Positions 50,336 through 60,736 of a stretch of 64,000 nucleotides of DNA are shown here, one piece after another. The position numbers and the translations under genes were made by a program. Below the pieces are notes generated by a model, which worked only from the letters and a program-made list of their open reading frames with translations, was not told the DNA's origin and did no database searches. Within the stretch, counting starts at the first letter, position 1, and each line of letters begins with the position of its first letter. The stretch is from Alphaproteobacteria bacterium. Lineage in GTDB: Bacteria > Pseudomonadota > Alphaproteobacteria > SMXS01. The DNA lies in assembly GCA_028284945.1 (NCBI GenBank), contig JANQQJ010000024.1:124001-188000 (forward strand), in the 5' to 3' direction.

Positions 50336-50457
50336 CCCGTTCGCCCTGAGGAGCTTGGCTCTGGCCAAGCGTCTCGAAGGGTGAACAGCCACCCGCACTT
50401 CGAGACGGGCCTCCCATGCCCTATCGGGCCTTGGGGCCCTCCTCAGCACGAACGGCC
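50336..50457. repeat. Dispersed palindromic intergenic repeat, copy 3
   Basis: CCCGTTCGCCCTGAGGAGC..GCGTCTCGAAGGG (50336-50381) faces ACTTCGAGAC..CCTCCTCAGCACGAACGGCC (50398-50456). It lies between the convergent ferredoxin and phytanoyl-CoA dioxygenase genes. The two halves can pair to a long hairpin, as in copies 1 and 2. Confidence 0.85.
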
Positions 50458-50474
50458 ATTTGGGCCAGCGAAAA

Positions 50475-51356
50475 TCAGTAAAGCCGCTTATGATCCGGCA
50501 GGGGCCGCAGCCGCGGATACATCGAACTGCGGAGCGGCTCCCCGGGCTCAAGTTGCAGGGAGAGCCCCGGAATACGCGGTGCAATAGGACGGGACGGGGG
50601 CCGGGCCGCATAACAAAGATCATCGCCGTAACAGCGAACGGTGATCGCCCGGCGTTGACTGCCGGGTGCGGTCTGCCCGCCACCATGCAGCACCGACGGA
50701 TGCGCCATGATCACATCGCCCGGTTCAATGTCCCACGAAACGATGTTCCATTTTGATCGGTCCGCCTCGATATCCGGCAAAGGCGGCAGGTCGTCATCGT
50801 AATAGGGCAACGTCGGATCCGTCGAAACCTCCGCCGGGTTGAAGCCGTCATACATCACGCCATGATGGGTGCCGGCGACATATTCCAGGCATTCTTCTTT
50901 CGGCAACGGGTCGAGCGAAATCCACATGGACGCGATCTGTTTGCCGGCAATGGGCCAATAGGATGTGTCCTGATGCCACGGCGTTCGCCCACAGCCGCCG
51001 CGCGCCTTGATGAAAAACTCATCTGCATAGTACCAGACGTTTTCCGACCCGATCAGCGCGCCGATCATGTCGGCAATAGGCGAATCATAGACCAGTCGCT
51101 GGATTTCCGGCGTGACGTCAAAATTACGGATAGTTTCGAGAAACTCGTCTTCCCGGTCGGCATAAAATTTGTGTTTGGTCTGGCCCCCATCGCTCATCAC
51201 CCGGGCAAGACCTAACTCGATCAATTGCAGCCAGTCAGGATGAAGCGCCTGTTTTAGGAAGACGACCCCGTCACGTTCAAACTGCGCCTTTAAGTCGGGC
51301 GTGATCCGGCTGCGCCAGTCATAGGGATTATCGACTTGGTCCGCGACCGCTGACAT
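50475..51356 (-). CDS. Phytanoyl-CoA dioxygenase family protein A
   Basis: 293 residues, Fe(II)/2-oxoglutarate-dependent oxygenase. Iron ligands His128, Asp130 (PWHQD) and His224 (VLHGGG); the 2-oxoglutarate arginine lies in RRAITVR. The family hydroxylates branched acyl-CoAs or various small lipids. The start used is ATG 51356, with AGGAGAG eight bases upstream; an ATG two codons earlier is too close to it. It is a tandem paralogue of the gene at 51368-52255, about two thirds identical by eye, and follows it with eleven bases between. Confidence 0.9.
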   Translation of the reverse strand: MSAVADQVDNPYDWRSRITPDLKAQFERDGVVFLKQALHPDWLQLIELGLARVMSDGGQTKHKFYADREDEFLETIRNFDVTPEIQRLVYDSPIADMIGALIGSENVWYYADEFFIKARGGCGRTPWHQDTSYWPIAGKQIASMWISLDPLPKEECLEYVAGTHHGVMYDGFNPAEVSTDPTLPYYDDDLPPLPDIEADRSKWNIVSWDIEPGDVIMAHPSVLHGGGQTAPGSQRRAITVRCYGDDLCYAARPPSRPIAPRIPGLSLQLEPGEPLRSSMYPRLRPLPDHKRLY

Positions 51357-51367
51357 GACCATCTCTC

Positions 51368-52255
51368 CTAGGATACTTGCCGGTGTTCGGGCAGGGGCCG
51401 CAGGCGCGGATACCAGGGGCTGCGCAACGGATCGCCGGGTTTCAGCATTTGCGAGACACCCGGCGTGTAGGGCGAGGTCGGCCGCGATGCGGGCCGCGCG
51501 CCATAGGTAATATCGTCGCCATAGAGCCGGATGGTAATGGCCCGGCGCTTGCCATTCGCGCCCGTTGGGCCGCCGCCATGCAGCACCGCCGGATGCAGGA
51601 AGATCACGTCTCCCGGCTCAATATCCCATGAAACGATGTTCCACTTGTCCCGCTCTGCTTCGATGTCCGGTAGCGGTGGCAAGTCTTCCCCGTAATAGGG
51701 TTTGGTTGGGTCTTCCGAAACGAACTGCGGATCGAACCCGTCATACCGGGTGGTCCGGTGGGTGCCCGGGATCATTTCCAGGCACTCTTCTTTGCGGAGC
51801 GGGTCAAGCGAAACCCAGATGGATGCGACCTGCGACCCTTCCATAGGGAAATAGGGCATGTCCTGATGCCACGGCGTGCGGCCGCATCCTGCGCCATCCT
51901 TGATGAAAAACTCGTCGGAATAGTACCAGATATTCTCTGACCCAATGAGTTGACCGATCATATCGGCAATAGGCGATTCATAGACCAGCCGCTGGATCTC
52001 CGGCGTGACTTCCATATTGCGGACGGTTTCCAGGAACTCGTCATCCTGTTCGGCATAGAACTTGAACTTAGCCTGTGCGGCGTTGCCCATCACCCGGGCC
52101 AACCCCATCTCGATCTGGGCCAGCCATTCCGGATGGAGCAACTGCTTCATGAAGACGCAGCCGTCTTGAGCGTATTGTTCTTGAATGTCCGGCGTGATCC
52201 GCTCCTGCCAGTCATACGGATCGGTCTGTGCCGATGCTTCTGCCTCCTGCGGCAT
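51368..52255 (-). CDS. Phytanoyl-CoA dioxygenase family protein B
   Basis: 295 residues with the same fold as its downstream neighbour. Iron ligands His130, Asp132 and His226 are conserved, and the segment PPLPDIEA is shared almost unchanged. Differences cluster in the loop after HQD (MPYFPMEGSQ against TSYWPIAGKQ) and in the loop around residue 165, both near the likely substrate site, so the two copies may take different substrates. GGGGAGA precedes the ATG at 52255; a longer upstream frame has no ribosome site. Confidence 0.9.
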   Translation of the reverse strand: MPQEAEASAQTDPYDWQERITPDIQEQYAQDGCVFMKQLLHPEWLAQIEMGLARVMGNAAQAKFKFYAEQDDEFLETVRNMEVTPEIQRLVYESPIADMIGQLIGSENIWYYSDEFFIKDGAGCGRTPWHQDMPYFPMEGSQVASIWVSLDPLRKEECLEMIPGTHRTTRYDGFDPQFVSEDPTKPYYGEDLPPLPDIEAERDKWNIVSWDIEPGDVIFLHPAVLHGGGPTGANGKRRAITIRLYGDDITYGARPASRPTSPYTPGVSQMLKPGDPLRSPWYPRLRPLPEHRQVS

Positions 52256-52347
52256 CAATCGTCTCCCCAATATCCCGCTGACTCTATGTGAGCCGCTGGT
52301 CCGGTCAAGCCTCAAGCACCAGCCCGACTGGCCAAATCCAATCAACG

Positions 52348-52447
52348 CGTCATTGCGACCCCGGCCGCCAAGCCGGGGGAAGCAATCCAGCTTGTCGCCC
52401 GCAGCAACGCCCTGGATTGCTTCGTCGCTCCACTCCTCGCAATGACG
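52348..52447. repeat. ATTGCGA/TCGCAAT palindromic repeat with inner GAAGCAATCCAG arms
   Basis: The 100-base element begins CGTCATTGCGA and ends TCGCAATGACG, a perfect 11-base inverted repeat. Nested inside are GAAGCAATCCAG (52379-52390) and CTGGATTGCTTC (52412-52423), a perfect 12-base pair of arms. It stands between the SirB1 gene and the start of dioxygenase B. Elements with these ends are common in alphaproteobacterial and other genomes. Confidence 0.9.
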
Positions 52448-52475
52448 ATTGAGAAGTCGTCAGCGCCCCAACCGT

Positions 52476-53291
52476 CTAATTGAGGTCACGCCGCAGCGAC
52501 CGCAGCAATCGTTCAGCCTGCCCATGCAGCGAGCCATCTGCATCCAGCTCCATACACCGCGTGACCGCTTCGCGTGCACCCATCAACTGCCCAAGCTTGA
52601 TCCGGATCGCAGCGCTTTCAAGCCACAGGCCTGCTTCTTTGGGTGCGATCAACAGCATGCGGTCCATGATCTCCAGGCCGCGGTCGGCATCTTCGGCCTG
52701 GAGCGCCCGTCCGCGGATATTATTAAGCAGACGTAACAAAATATCCCGGTCGGCCATCGGTGCTGTGTGATGCGGTTCCAGCGCCGCGTCCGGACCGACA
52801 TAAGTCTTTATCAATTGCTGCAGCGTGCCCGCCTCGACCGGGACCCCGCCATGGAACGGATCAACGACCTCCCAGTCCGCCTCACCCTCGACCCGAATGA
52901 CAAAGTGACCGGGCACATTAAGCCCCCAGGCGCGCCATCCGGCCCGGCGCGCGGCCTCAATATAGAGAATCGCCAATGCGACCGGCAGGCCGCAGCCACG
53001 GTCAATAACCGCCATCAGATCCGCATTGACCATATCGTCATAGGTTTCACTGTCGCCGCGATAGCCGTGATCGACATGCAGAACAGTGGCCAGCGCATCG
53101 GCCCGCGCACGGGCGCTTTCTGCGCCTGTTTCGGCCAGAAGGATGCCCAGAGTCGCCAAGTGTTGATCATAGCGGGCCAGGTCCACGCCCGGATTATCCA
53201 GCAACGCCAGCAACAACCCTGCCTCACCCAACGGCCAGGCCGGACCATCAATGGCCGCAATGGCCGCTAGGCGCTCCGTCGCATCCATCAT
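52476..53291 (-). CDS. SirB1-family transglutaminase-like/TPR protein
   Basis: 271 residues. The transglutaminase-like core (about 30-160) shows GCGLPVALAILYIEAARRAG and LNVPGHFVIRVEG, where Cys99 and the His of PGHF are the candidate catalytic residues. TPR-like helices follow (about 200-265). Bacterial SirB1 proteins are of unknown function. The start overlaps the stop of the glycosyltransferase gene (ATGA), so it is in an operon with it. Confidence 0.85.
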   Translation of the reverse strand: MMDATERLAAIAAIDGPAWPLGEAGLLLALLDNPGVDLARYDQHLATLGILLAETGAESARARADALATVLHVDHGYRGDSETYDDMVNADLMAVIDRGCGLPVALAILYIEAARRAGWRAWGLNVPGHFVIRVEGEADWEVVDPFHGGVPVEAGTLQQLIKTYVGPDAALEPHHTAPMADRDILLRLLNNIRGRALQAEDADRGLEIMDRMLLIAPKEAGLWLESAAIRIKLGQLMGAREAVTRCMELDADGSLHGQAERLLRSLRRDLN

Positions 53292-54433
53292 GGCTGCCGC
53301 CCTTTCCCTGCGGAAATGGCGAGCCTGGCGACGCGGGCGGCATTTTCAGACCAAAGGTATTTTCTGCTTTCGAGCGTCTGCCGCGCTGAGCGGCCCATAT
53401 CGCGCCGCAGGTCAGCTGATGCGCAGGCCGCCTGGATCGCTTGCTGGAACCCCTGATCACTGTCGGGGTCGAACAACAGCGCATCTTTCTGATCGGTTAG
53501 GACCTCCAACACATTGGCGCTGGCGGGCGCAACAATACAGCGGGACAGCGCCATATATTCAAACAGCTTGAGCGGCGAAGCATAGGCGACCACAGCAGGC
53601 TGCAACGCGACATCGAACGACGCCACATAGTCCGGTACATCCGCGCGGCCAACGACCCCGGTGAAGTAGACCCGTTCTGAAACGCTCAGTTGGGCCGCGC
53701 GTTTTTCAAGGTCGGGCCGCGCTGGCCCGTCCCCGACAATGACCAAAACGGCATCCGCAGGTGCATCGGCTGAAAGCCACTCTATCACCCGGTCCAGTCC
53801 ATGCCAGTCACGAACGAAGCCGGTAAACCCCAGTACCAGCTTTCCATCCCAGGGGAACTGCCGCCCGGACGGCTGATAGTCCAAAAACCCGTCGCCAACG
53901 CCGTTGTGAATCACCGTAATCTGCTCGCTGTGTACGCCGGCGTCGGCCACGCGGCTGGCGAGAACCTGGGTGACCGGCAACGCATGATCCGCACCACGCC
54001 AAACCGCGCGTTCCGACCAATGCGCCAGACCCCGCAGGGACAGGCCATCAAAGCAGGCCCGTTCATCCGCCAGCGGCGCGTTGATCTCAAGCAGCATCGG
54101 AATACCGGTCAGCTTTTTCAGCCAAAGACCTGCCAGAAAAAACAGATTGTATCGCTCATAAAGAACATCTGGCTTTGTCCGGCGCCAGGCCCGCCAGAGT
54201 CGAAAAAACGCCGGAACGGAATATCCCAGCTCGATCACCTCATAGATTGCGCGGGGCAAGAGGCGCTTGAGACCACCGCTCTCGCCGGTCTCGACGGCCA
54301 CATCCTTTCGGCGTTCACCGGGGCCGACGAAAATGAGCTCATGCCCCGCTGCCTCTAATTCCCGAGTGAGTTCAAGTATGTGAACCAGCTGACCATCGGC
54401 CGCCGCGGTGCGATGGTGATAAAGAATCTTCAA
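53288..54433 (-). CDS. Glycosyltransferase family 4
   Basis: 381 residues, GT-B fold. The N-terminal part has HILELTRELEAAGHELIFVG and the C-terminal part the GT4 signature VAYASPLKLFEYMALSRCIVAP with its donor-binding glutamate. It adds a sugar from an NDP-sugar to an acceptor in cell-envelope polysaccharide or lipid synthesis; the sugar is not readable. The start is a TTG at 54433 (Met-Lys-Ile-Leu) with a poor ribosome site. It overlaps the SirB1 gene start and lies downstream of a P450 gene. Confidence 0.9.
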   Translation of the reverse strand: MKILYHHRTAAADGQLVHILELTRELEAAGHELIFVGPGERRKDVAVETGESGGLKRLLPRAIYEVIELGYSVPAFFRLWRAWRRTKPDVLYERYNLFFLAGLWLKKLTGIPMLLEINAPLADERACFDGLSLRGLAHWSERAVWRGADHALPVTQVLASRVADAGVHSEQITVIHNGVGDGFLDYQPSGRQFPWDGKLVLGFTGFVRDWHGLDRVIEWLSADAPADAVLVIVGDGPARPDLEKRAAQLSVSERVYFTGVVGRADVPDYVASFDVALQPAVVAYASPLKLFEYMALSRCIVAPASANVLEVLTDQKDALLFDPDSDQGFQQAIQAACASADLRRDMGRSARQTLESRKYLWSENAARVARLAISAGKGRQP

Positions 54434-54468
54434 GGAACGGTCGCTTGCCCCAACGCTTCCAGAGACGC

Positions 54469-55734
54469 CTACTCGGCTGCCTGCGCCTGTTCGGCCTTAT
54501 CGAATTTGAGCGGGAGCGTTTTTAGGCCCCGAAGCAGGAAGTTTGGGTGGTGTTCCAACGGCGCCGACGGATCCGTCAACCGGATATTGTCCAGCCGGCT
54601 AAGCAATGTCTTGAAGCCCAGAAAGAGCTCCTCCCGCGCCAACTGTGCACCTACACAAAAGTGCACACCAACACCATATCCGATTTGTGCGCCCGCATTC
54701 TTGCGGCACACATCCAGCTTCTCGGGCGCGTCAAACACATTCTCATCGCGGTTCGCAGCCCCCCAGCGCAGATTGACCATCGATCCTTCTGGAATCGCGT
54801 AGCCCCCAAGTTCCGTATCGCAGGTCGTCACGCGGAACAGTCCCTGGACCGGGGCTTCGAGCCGCAAAATCTCTTCACAAAATGTCCGCATCATCTTGTC
54901 ATCGCCCTGTTTCAGCAACGCCAACTGATCCGGGTTTTCCATCAGCAGCACCAGCCCCGCTCCGAAGGCATTCGTCGTGGTTTCGTTACCGGCGACCAGC
55001 AGCTGTTGAATGATCGACAATAGCTCGGGGATATCGAGCGGACGTTCGCCATCAACCTCGGCATGAACCAGGTCGCTGATGATGTCGTCACGCGGATTAT
55101 CACGCACTTCTTCGATTCGCTCGACAAAGTACTTCTGGAACTCGACCACCAGCTTGGCACGCTCCAGCTCGGCCTCGGCACCGATATCGAGCCCGATGGG
55201 GATCGCCGCATCAGACCAGGCCTTGAATTTCGCGGCGTTGGCACGCGGCACACCCAACTGATCGGCGATGATATAGATCGGCAGCATGATGGCGAAGTCC
55301 GCCATGAACTCGACTTCACCGTCGTCGATGAACCCATCGATCAACTCGTCCACAATCTGCTGAATATAGGCCTGCATCTTGCGCACCCGGCCAGCGGTAA
55401 AGGCCCGGTTGACCAGCTGGCGATAGCGCGTGTGTTCCGGTGGGTCCGCAGAAATCAGGGTCGACGCGAAGGGATAGCCTTCCTTTTCGAACAGCTCGAC
55501 CACTTCGGGATAGCCCATAATGCCGCCCGTCGATGACCCGTTCTGGCTCATCGCGCTGGAAAACACCTTGGTATTGCGCACGGCTTCCATGACGAGGTCA
55601 TAGCGGGTGACCACATACATATTGGTTTCCGGCACGTTGTAGACCGGCGCCTCGTCCTGCAGCACCTTATAGGCGCCGAAGGGGCACTCCAGCGTTTCCG
55701 GGGCCATCAAATTGATTTCCGACAGCGATGTCAT
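54469..55734 (-). CDS. Cytochrome P450
   Basis: 421 residues. I-helix AGNETTTNAF (248-257), ExxR at E288-R291 and heme loop IGYGVGVHFCVGAQLAREEL with Cys360. It resembles bacterial P450s of steroid- or terpenoid-acting clades but I cannot assign the CYP family. The ATG at 55734 follows GAAGGATCGCTGAGT; an upstream in-frame start lacks a ribosome site. It is on its own transcript, divergent from gltB, with the GT4 and SirB1 genes possibly downstream in the same unit. Confidence 0.92.
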   Translation of the reverse strand: MTSLSEINLMAPETLECPFGAYKVLQDEAPVYNVPETNMYVVTRYDLVMEAVRNTKVFSSAMSQNGSSTGGIMGYPEVVELFEKEGYPFASTLISADPPEHTRYRQLVNRAFTAGRVRKMQAYIQQIVDELIDGFIDDGEVEFMADFAIMLPIYIIADQLGVPRANAAKFKAWSDAAIPIGLDIGAEAELERAKLVVEFQKYFVERIEEVRDNPRDDIISDLVHAEVDGERPLDIPELLSIIQQLLVAGNETTTNAFGAGLVLLMENPDQLALLKQGDDKMMRTFCEEILRLEAPVQGLFRVTTCDTELGGYAIPEGSMVNLRWGAANRDENVFDAPEKLDVCRKNAGAQIGYGVGVHFCVGAQLAREELFLGFKTLLSRLDNIRLTDPSAPLEHHPNFLLRGLKTLPLKFDKAEQAQAAE

Positions 55735-56030
55735 ACTCAGCGATCCTTCATTTCTGGGTGTTAACGGCACCTGTTGGCTCTGCTATGCAGTTTAACGCCG
55801 ATGCCGCCCGCCAGATAGACAAACAAGTTGCTCGCGCAATTAATTAAAGGTAAGTACTGCTGCTATAAATCAGCCGCATTGGCGTCGGGCAAAGTGCAGG
55901 TTCCGGCACCATCAAGGCAGCAGAACCAACAGCGGCTCCACGCCCGGCAAACCGGACGGCGCGAGTCCTTTGCGAACAAACCAGCGAACTGGTACTCTGC
56001 GCGGCTCAAGAACACGACCGGAGGATGCGC
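55735..56030. other. Divergent region between P450 and gltBD
   Basis: About 300 bases with no coding frame. TATAAA at about 55863 in an AT-rich patch may be a -10 for the rightward unit but has no good -35. GTGCAGGTTCCGGCAC near 55895 is an imperfect palindrome with GTGC ends, opposite in orientation to NtrC sites (GCAC..GTGC), so I do not call it one. A ribosome site (CCGGAGG) ends the region ahead of the leader frame. Confidence 0.4.
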
Positions 56031-56090
56031 GTGACCTACGCCATGGCCACGACGCTACCCTACGGCCTCGACGGAGACAGGAGCGGATGA
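56031..56090 (+). CDS. Candidate 19-codon leader peptide overlapping the gltB start
   Basis: GTG at 56031, six bases after a strong GGAGG, opens a 19-codon frame ([19 protein letters not shown]) that ends in TGA overlapping the gltB ATG (GGATGA). This layout couples gltB translation to the leader, and may act as a regulatory uORF. An ATG two codons earlier in the same frame lies directly on the ribosome site and is less likely. No run of codons for a single amino acid suggests classical attenuation. Confidence 0.5.
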   Translation: MTYAMATTLPYGLDGDRSG

Positions 56091-59000
56091 CGAAGCCAGA
56101 TTCTGACTTTGCCAGCCCCAGCCTGCCAAGGGCACAGGGCCTGTATGACCCAAGGAACGAGCGCGATGCCTGCGGCATCGGTTTCGTGGCCAATATTAAA
56201 GGTAGGAAAAGCCACAAGATCGTCCAGCAGGGCCTGGAGATTCTCATCAACCTGACCCATCGCGGTGCGGTTGGGGCGGACCCAAAGGCCGGCGATGGCG
56301 CCGGTATCCTGATACAGATGCCCGATGCATTCCTTCGTGAGGTTGCAGGTGTGGACCTCCCGGATGAAGGCGATTACGGCGTCGGCACAGCGTTTCTGCC
56401 CAAGGATGAAGGCCAGCAGGCTGTGATTCAGCGGTTGGTCGAAGGCTTTGCAGCCGATGAGGGCCAAGTCTTCCTGGGCTGGCGCGATGTCCCCGTCGAC
56501 AATTCTGATTTCAGTGAAGGCCTGCGCGAGACCGAGCCCGTTATCCGGCAATTCTTTATCGCGCGCGGCGAAAATTGCGCCGATCAGGACGCCTTCGAAC
56601 GCAAGCTTTATGTGATTCGCAAACTCGCCTCGGCTGCCGTCGCTGATTACAACGAAGACGCCTATGCCTGGTATTACGTGCCGTCACTGTCGTCGCGAGT
56701 GCTGCTCTATAAGGGCATTCTTCTGGCGAACCAGGTCGGCCCCTATTATCTGGACCTGCAGGACGAGCGGATGGTGTCGGCCTTGGCGCTAGTGCATCAG
56801 CGCTTTTCGACCAACACATTCCCCACCTGGAAGCTGGCGCAGCCTTTCCGGTACATCTGTCACAACGGCGAAATCAATACGGTTCGCGGCAACATCAACT
56901 GGATGAATGCGCGCCGGCACGCCATGGAATCCGAGCTGTTCGGCGATGATCTGGCGAAACTCTGGCCGCTGATTCCCGAAGGCCAGTCGGATTCAGCCTG
57001 TTTCGACAATGCCCTCGAACTGTTGCTGCATGGCGGCTATTCGCTCAGCCATGCGATGATGATGCTGATTCCCGAAGCGTGGTCCGACAACCCGCTGATG
57101 GATGACGAACGGCGGGCATTTTATGAATATCACGCCTGCCTGATGGAGCCATGGGACGGCCCGGCCGCTGTCGCCTTCAGCGATGGCCGGCAGATCGGCG
57201 CGACCCTGGACCGCAATGGCCTGCGCCCCGCGCGCTATCTGATTACCGACGACGACATGGTCATTCTGGCCTCGGAATCGGGTGTGCTGGACATCCCCGA
57301 GGACCGGATCGTCAAGAAATGGCGGCTGCAACCTGGCAAGATGCTGCTGATTGATACTGAACAGGGCCGCATTATCGACGATGCGGAGATCAAGGCGGAT
57401 CTCGCCCAGGCCAAGCCGTATCAGTCGCTACTCGACGAAGCTCAAATTCAGCTGGAAGACCTGCCGCAGACGCTGCCGCGCAAGCACAGCGATAAGGAAT
57501 TGCCGCTGCTAAAACGGCAACAGGCCTTTGGCTACACCCAGGAAGACTTGCGGACGCTGCTTACGCCCATGGCGATGACCGGCCAGGAAGGCATCGGTTC
57601 TATGGGCAATGACGCACCGATCCCGGTGCTGTCGAGCAAGCCTAAGCTGCTCTACAACTATTTCAAACAACGGTTCGCCCAGGTCACCAATCCGCCGATC
57701 GACCCGATCCGCGAAGAATTGGTGATGTCGCTGACCTCGTTCATCGGTCCGCGCCCGAACCTGCTGGGACTTGGGGCCGGCGGGCACAAGCGGCTTGAAG
57801 TGCACCAGCCGATCCTGACCAATGGGGACCTGGAGAAAATCCGGGTGATCGGCGACATCGCCGACAACGCCTTCAAGACCGTGACGCTCGATATGACGTT
57901 CCCGGCTGAAGACGGTGCCGATGGGGTTAAAGCCGCGCTGCCGCAGCTCTGCGGCGACGCCGAACGCGCCGTGCTGGAAGGCTATAACATCATCATCCTG
58001 TCGGACCGCCAGGTCGGCGAGGACCGCATCCCGCTGCCAGCCCTGTTGGCGACATCGTCGGTTCACCATCACCTGATCAAAAAGGGTTTGCGGACCGGTG
58101 CCGGCATTGTGGTTGAAACGGGTGAAGCGCGCGAAGTGCACCACTTCTGTGTTCTGGCCGGTTATGGCGCAGAGGCAATCAACCCCTATGTCGCCTTTGA
58201 AACCATCGAAAACATGCTGCCGCAGCTTGATGAAGCGGTTTCCGCTGAAGATGCAGTGAAGCGCTATATCAAGGCCGTCGACAAAGGCATGCTGAAGGTG
58301 ATGTCCAAGATGGGCATTTCGACCTATCAATCCTATTGCGGCGCGCAGATTTTTGACGCGGTCGGCCTGTCGACGCCATTTGTGGATGAATTCTTCTTTG
58401 GCACGGTTTCGACCATCGAAGGCGCCGGGCTGGATGCGATCGCCGAAGAGACCGTCAAGCGGCACGCTCTGGCGTTCTCGGACGCGCCGATCTATCGGCG
58501 CCAGCTGGATGTTGGCGGCGATTACGCCTACCGCATCCGAGGCGAGAACCATATGTGGACGCCGGAGACCGTCAGTTCGCTGCAGCACGCCGTGCGCGGC
58601 AACAGTGAAGACCGGTACCGGGACTTCGCAAAGATGATCAATCAGGAATCCGAGCATCGTCTGACGCCGCGCGGCCTGTTCAAAATCAAAGAGACCAACC
58701 ACCCGGTGCCGCTGGATGAGGTGGAACCGGCGACGGAAATCGTTAAACGTTTCGCAACCGGTGCCATGTCCTTCGGCTCGATCTCACGTGAAGCGCATTC
58801 GACGCTGGCGATCGCGATGAATGAAATCGGCGGCAAGTCGAACACCGGCGAGGGCGGCGAAGAGGTCGACCGGTTCACACCGATGGCGGATGGCCGGTCC
58901 ATGCGCTCGGCGATCAAACAGGTCGCCAGCGGCCGGTTTGGCGTCACCACCGAATATCTAGTGAACGCCGACGATATCCAGATCAAGATGGCACAGGGTG

Positions 59001-60736
59001 CCAAGCCCGGCGAAGGCGGCCAGCTACCCGGTCATAAGGTCGACGAGGTGATCGCCAAAGTGCGCCACTCGACCCCGGGCGTGGGCCTGATCTCACCGCC
59101 GCCGCATCACGATATCTATTCGATCGAAGATCTGGCGCAGCTGATCTATGACCTGAAGAACGTCAATCCAGGCGCACGGGTCAGCGTCAAACTGGTCTCG
59201 GAAATCGGCGTCGGCACGGTTGCCGCAGGCGTTTCGAAAGCCAAAGCCGACCACGTCACCATTTCAGGCTATGACGGGGGCACCGGCGCCAGCCCGCTGA
59301 CATCGATCAAACATGCCGGCAGCCCGTGGGAAATCGGCCTGGCCGAAACCCACCAGACGCTGGTGCTGAACCGACTGCGCGGCCGCATCTCGGTCCAGGT
59401 CGACGGCGGCCTGCGCACGGGTCGCGATGTGGTCGTGGGTGCGCTGCTGGGCGCCGACGAATTCGGCTTCTCAACCGCGCCGCTGATCGCCGCCGGCTGC
59501 ATCATGATGCGCAAGTGCCATCTGAATACCTGCCCGGTCGGGATTGCGACACAAGACCCAGACCTGCGCAAGAAATTCACCGGCCAGCCGGAACACGTGA
59601 TCAACTATTTCTTCTTTGTCGCCGAAGAAGTCCGGGACTACATGGCCGCGCTGGGCTTCAGGACCGTAGACGAGATGATAGGCCGGTCAGACATGCTCGA
59701 TATGCGCCGCGCCGAAGACCACTGGAAGGCCAAGGGCCTGGACTTCAGCCGCATTTTCCACAAGCCGGAGATGGGGCCAGAGGTGGCGACCTATAATTCG
59801 GAACGCCAGGAACACGACATCTTCACGATCATGGACCGGACGCTGATCGAACGCGCCCAACCGGCGCTTGAAGACGGCACAGCTGTTCAAATCGATCTGC
59901 CGGTCAAGAATACGGACCGGACCGTGGGCGCCATGCTGTCCGGTGAAGTTGCCAAACGCTATGGCCATGCCGGGCTCCCCGAAGACACGATCAGCATCAA
60001 GCTGACCGGGACTGCCGGCCAAAGCTTCGGCGCTTTTGTCTCGCGCGGCATATCGCTCGAACTGATTGGTGAAGCCAATGACTATGTCGGCAAGGGCCTT
60101 TCAGGCGGGCGGCTGGTGGTCTATCCGCATCCTAACAGCAAGGTCGTGGCCGAAGACAGCATGATTGTCGGCAACACGGTGCTCTATGGCGCGATTACCG
60201 GTGAGTGTTATTTCCGCGGTGTCGCGGGCGAACGCTTTGCTGTGCGTAACTCCGGGGCAACGGCGGTGGTCGAGGGTGTCGGCGATCATGGCTGCGAGTA
60301 TATGACCGGCGGCGTCGTCGCCGTTATTGGCCAGACCGGTCGGAATTTCGCTGCAGGCATGTCCGGTGGTATTGCCTATGTGCTTGATGAATCGGACGAT
60401 TTCGAAGCCCGGTGCAATATGTCGATGGTCGATCTGGAACCGGTCCCGGCGGAGGACGAACTTCTGGACCGTATCATGCACCAGCATGGCGATATGGAAA
60501 CCCATGGGCTGGTCGAGGTTATGCACGACATGACCCGCTTTGATGCGTCGCGCCTGCGTCTGCTGCTGCAGAACCACCTGCATTACACGGCAAGCGACCG
60601 CGCCCGCGAGATCCTGGAGAACTGGGAGACCTACCTGCCGAAATTCGTCAAGGTCATGCCTGTGGATTATCGCCGCGCCCTGCAGGAAATGCAGCAGCGC
60701 CAGGAACAGGCCGCCGTTGCCGTGGGAGCCGACTGA
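56087..60736 (+). CDS. gltB: Glutamate synthase (NADPH) large subunit
   Basis: 1549 residues. The class II glutaminase domain starts at Cys29 ([10 protein letters not shown]) after a 28-residue propeptide that is cut to free the catalytic cysteine. The central and FMN domains follow, with the [3Fe-4S] cysteines at 1138, 1144 and 1149 (C-x5-C-x4-C), and then the C-terminal GXGXG beta-helix. It converts glutamine and 2-oxoglutarate to two glutamates with electrons from GltD. The start at 56087 has GGAG close upstream; an upstream open frame exists but the propeptide fits only this start. Confidence 0.97.
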   Translation: MTKPDSDFASPSLPRAQGLYDPRNERDACGIGFVANIKGRKSHKIVQQGLEILINLTHRGAVGADPKAGDGAGILIQMPDAFLREVAGVDLPDEGDYGVGTAFLPKDEGQQAVIQRLVEGFAADEGQVFLGWRDVPVDNSDFSEGLRETEPVIRQFFIARGENCADQDAFERKLYVIRKLASAAVADYNEDAYAWYYVPSLSSRVLLYKGILLANQVGPYYLDLQDERMVSALALVHQRFSTNTFPTWKLAQPFRYICHNGEINTVRGNINWMNARRHAMESELFGDDLAKLWPLIPEGQSDSACFDNALELLLHGGYSLSHAMMMLIPEAWSDNPLMDDERRAFYEYHACLMEPWDGPAAVAFSDGRQIGATLDRNGLRPARYLITDDDMVILASESGVLDIPEDRIVKKWRLQPGKMLLIDTEQGRIIDDAEIKADLAQAKPYQSLLDEAQIQLEDLPQTLPRKHSDKELPLLKRQQAFGYTQEDLRTLLTPMAMTGQEGIGSMGNDAPIPVLSSKPKLLYNYFKQRFAQVTNPPIDPIREELVMSLTSFIGPRPNLLGLGAGGHKRLEVHQPILTNGDLEKIRVIGDIADNAFKTVTLDMTFPAEDGADGVKAALPQLCGDAERAVLEGYNIIILSDRQVGEDRIPLPALLATSSVHHHLIKKGLRTGAGIVVETGEAREVHHFCVLAGYGAEAINPYVAFETIENMLPQLDEAVSAEDAVKRYIKAVDKGMLKVMSKMGISTYQSYCGAQIFDAVGLSTPFVDEFFFGTVSTIEGAGLDAIAEETVKRHALAFSDAPIYRRQLDVGGDYAYRIRGENHMWTPETVSSLQHAVRGNSEDRYRDFAKMINQESEHRLTPRGLFKIKETNHPVPLDEVEPATEIVKRFATGAMSFGSISREAHSTLAIAMNEIGGKSNTGEGGEEVDRFTPMADGRSMRSAIKQVASGRFGVTTEYLVNADDIQIKMAQGAKPGEGGQLPGHKVDEVIAKVRHSTPGVGLISPPPHHDIYSIEDLAQLIYDLKNVNPGARVSVKLVSEIGVGTVAAGVSKAKADHVTISGYDGGTGASPLTSIKHAGSPWEIGLAETHQTLVLNRLRGRISVQVDGGLRTGRDVVVGALLGADEFGFSTAPLIAAGCIMMRKCHLNTCPVGIATQDPDLRKKFTGQPEHVINYFFFVAEEVRDYMAALGFRTVDEMIGRSDMLDMRRAEDHWKAKGLDFSRIFHKPEMGPEVATYNSERQEHDIFTIMDRTLIERAQPALEDGTAVQIDLPVKNTDRTVGAMLSGEVAKRYGHAGLPEDTISIKLTGTAGQSFGAFVSRGISLELIGEANDYVGKGLSGGRLVVYPHPNSKVVAEDSMIVGNTVLYGAITGECYFRGVAGERFAVRNSGATAVVEGVGDHGCEYMTGGVVAVIGQTGRNFAAGMSGGIAYVLDESDDFEARCNMSMVDLEPVPAEDELLDRIMHQHGDMETHGLVEVMHDMTRFDASRLRLLLQNHLHYTASDRAREILENWETYLPKFVKVMPVDYRRALQEMQQRQEQAAVAVGAD

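Noticed and set aside
55890-55910. Possible NtrC site (GTGC-N8-GCAC) upstream of gltBD
   Set aside because: The half-sites face the opposite way from the NtrC consensus (GCAC..GTGC) and the match is imperfect.
57509-58702. Open frame of 397 codons on the minus strand inside gltB
   Set aside because: Antisense to the conserved FMN domain of gltB.
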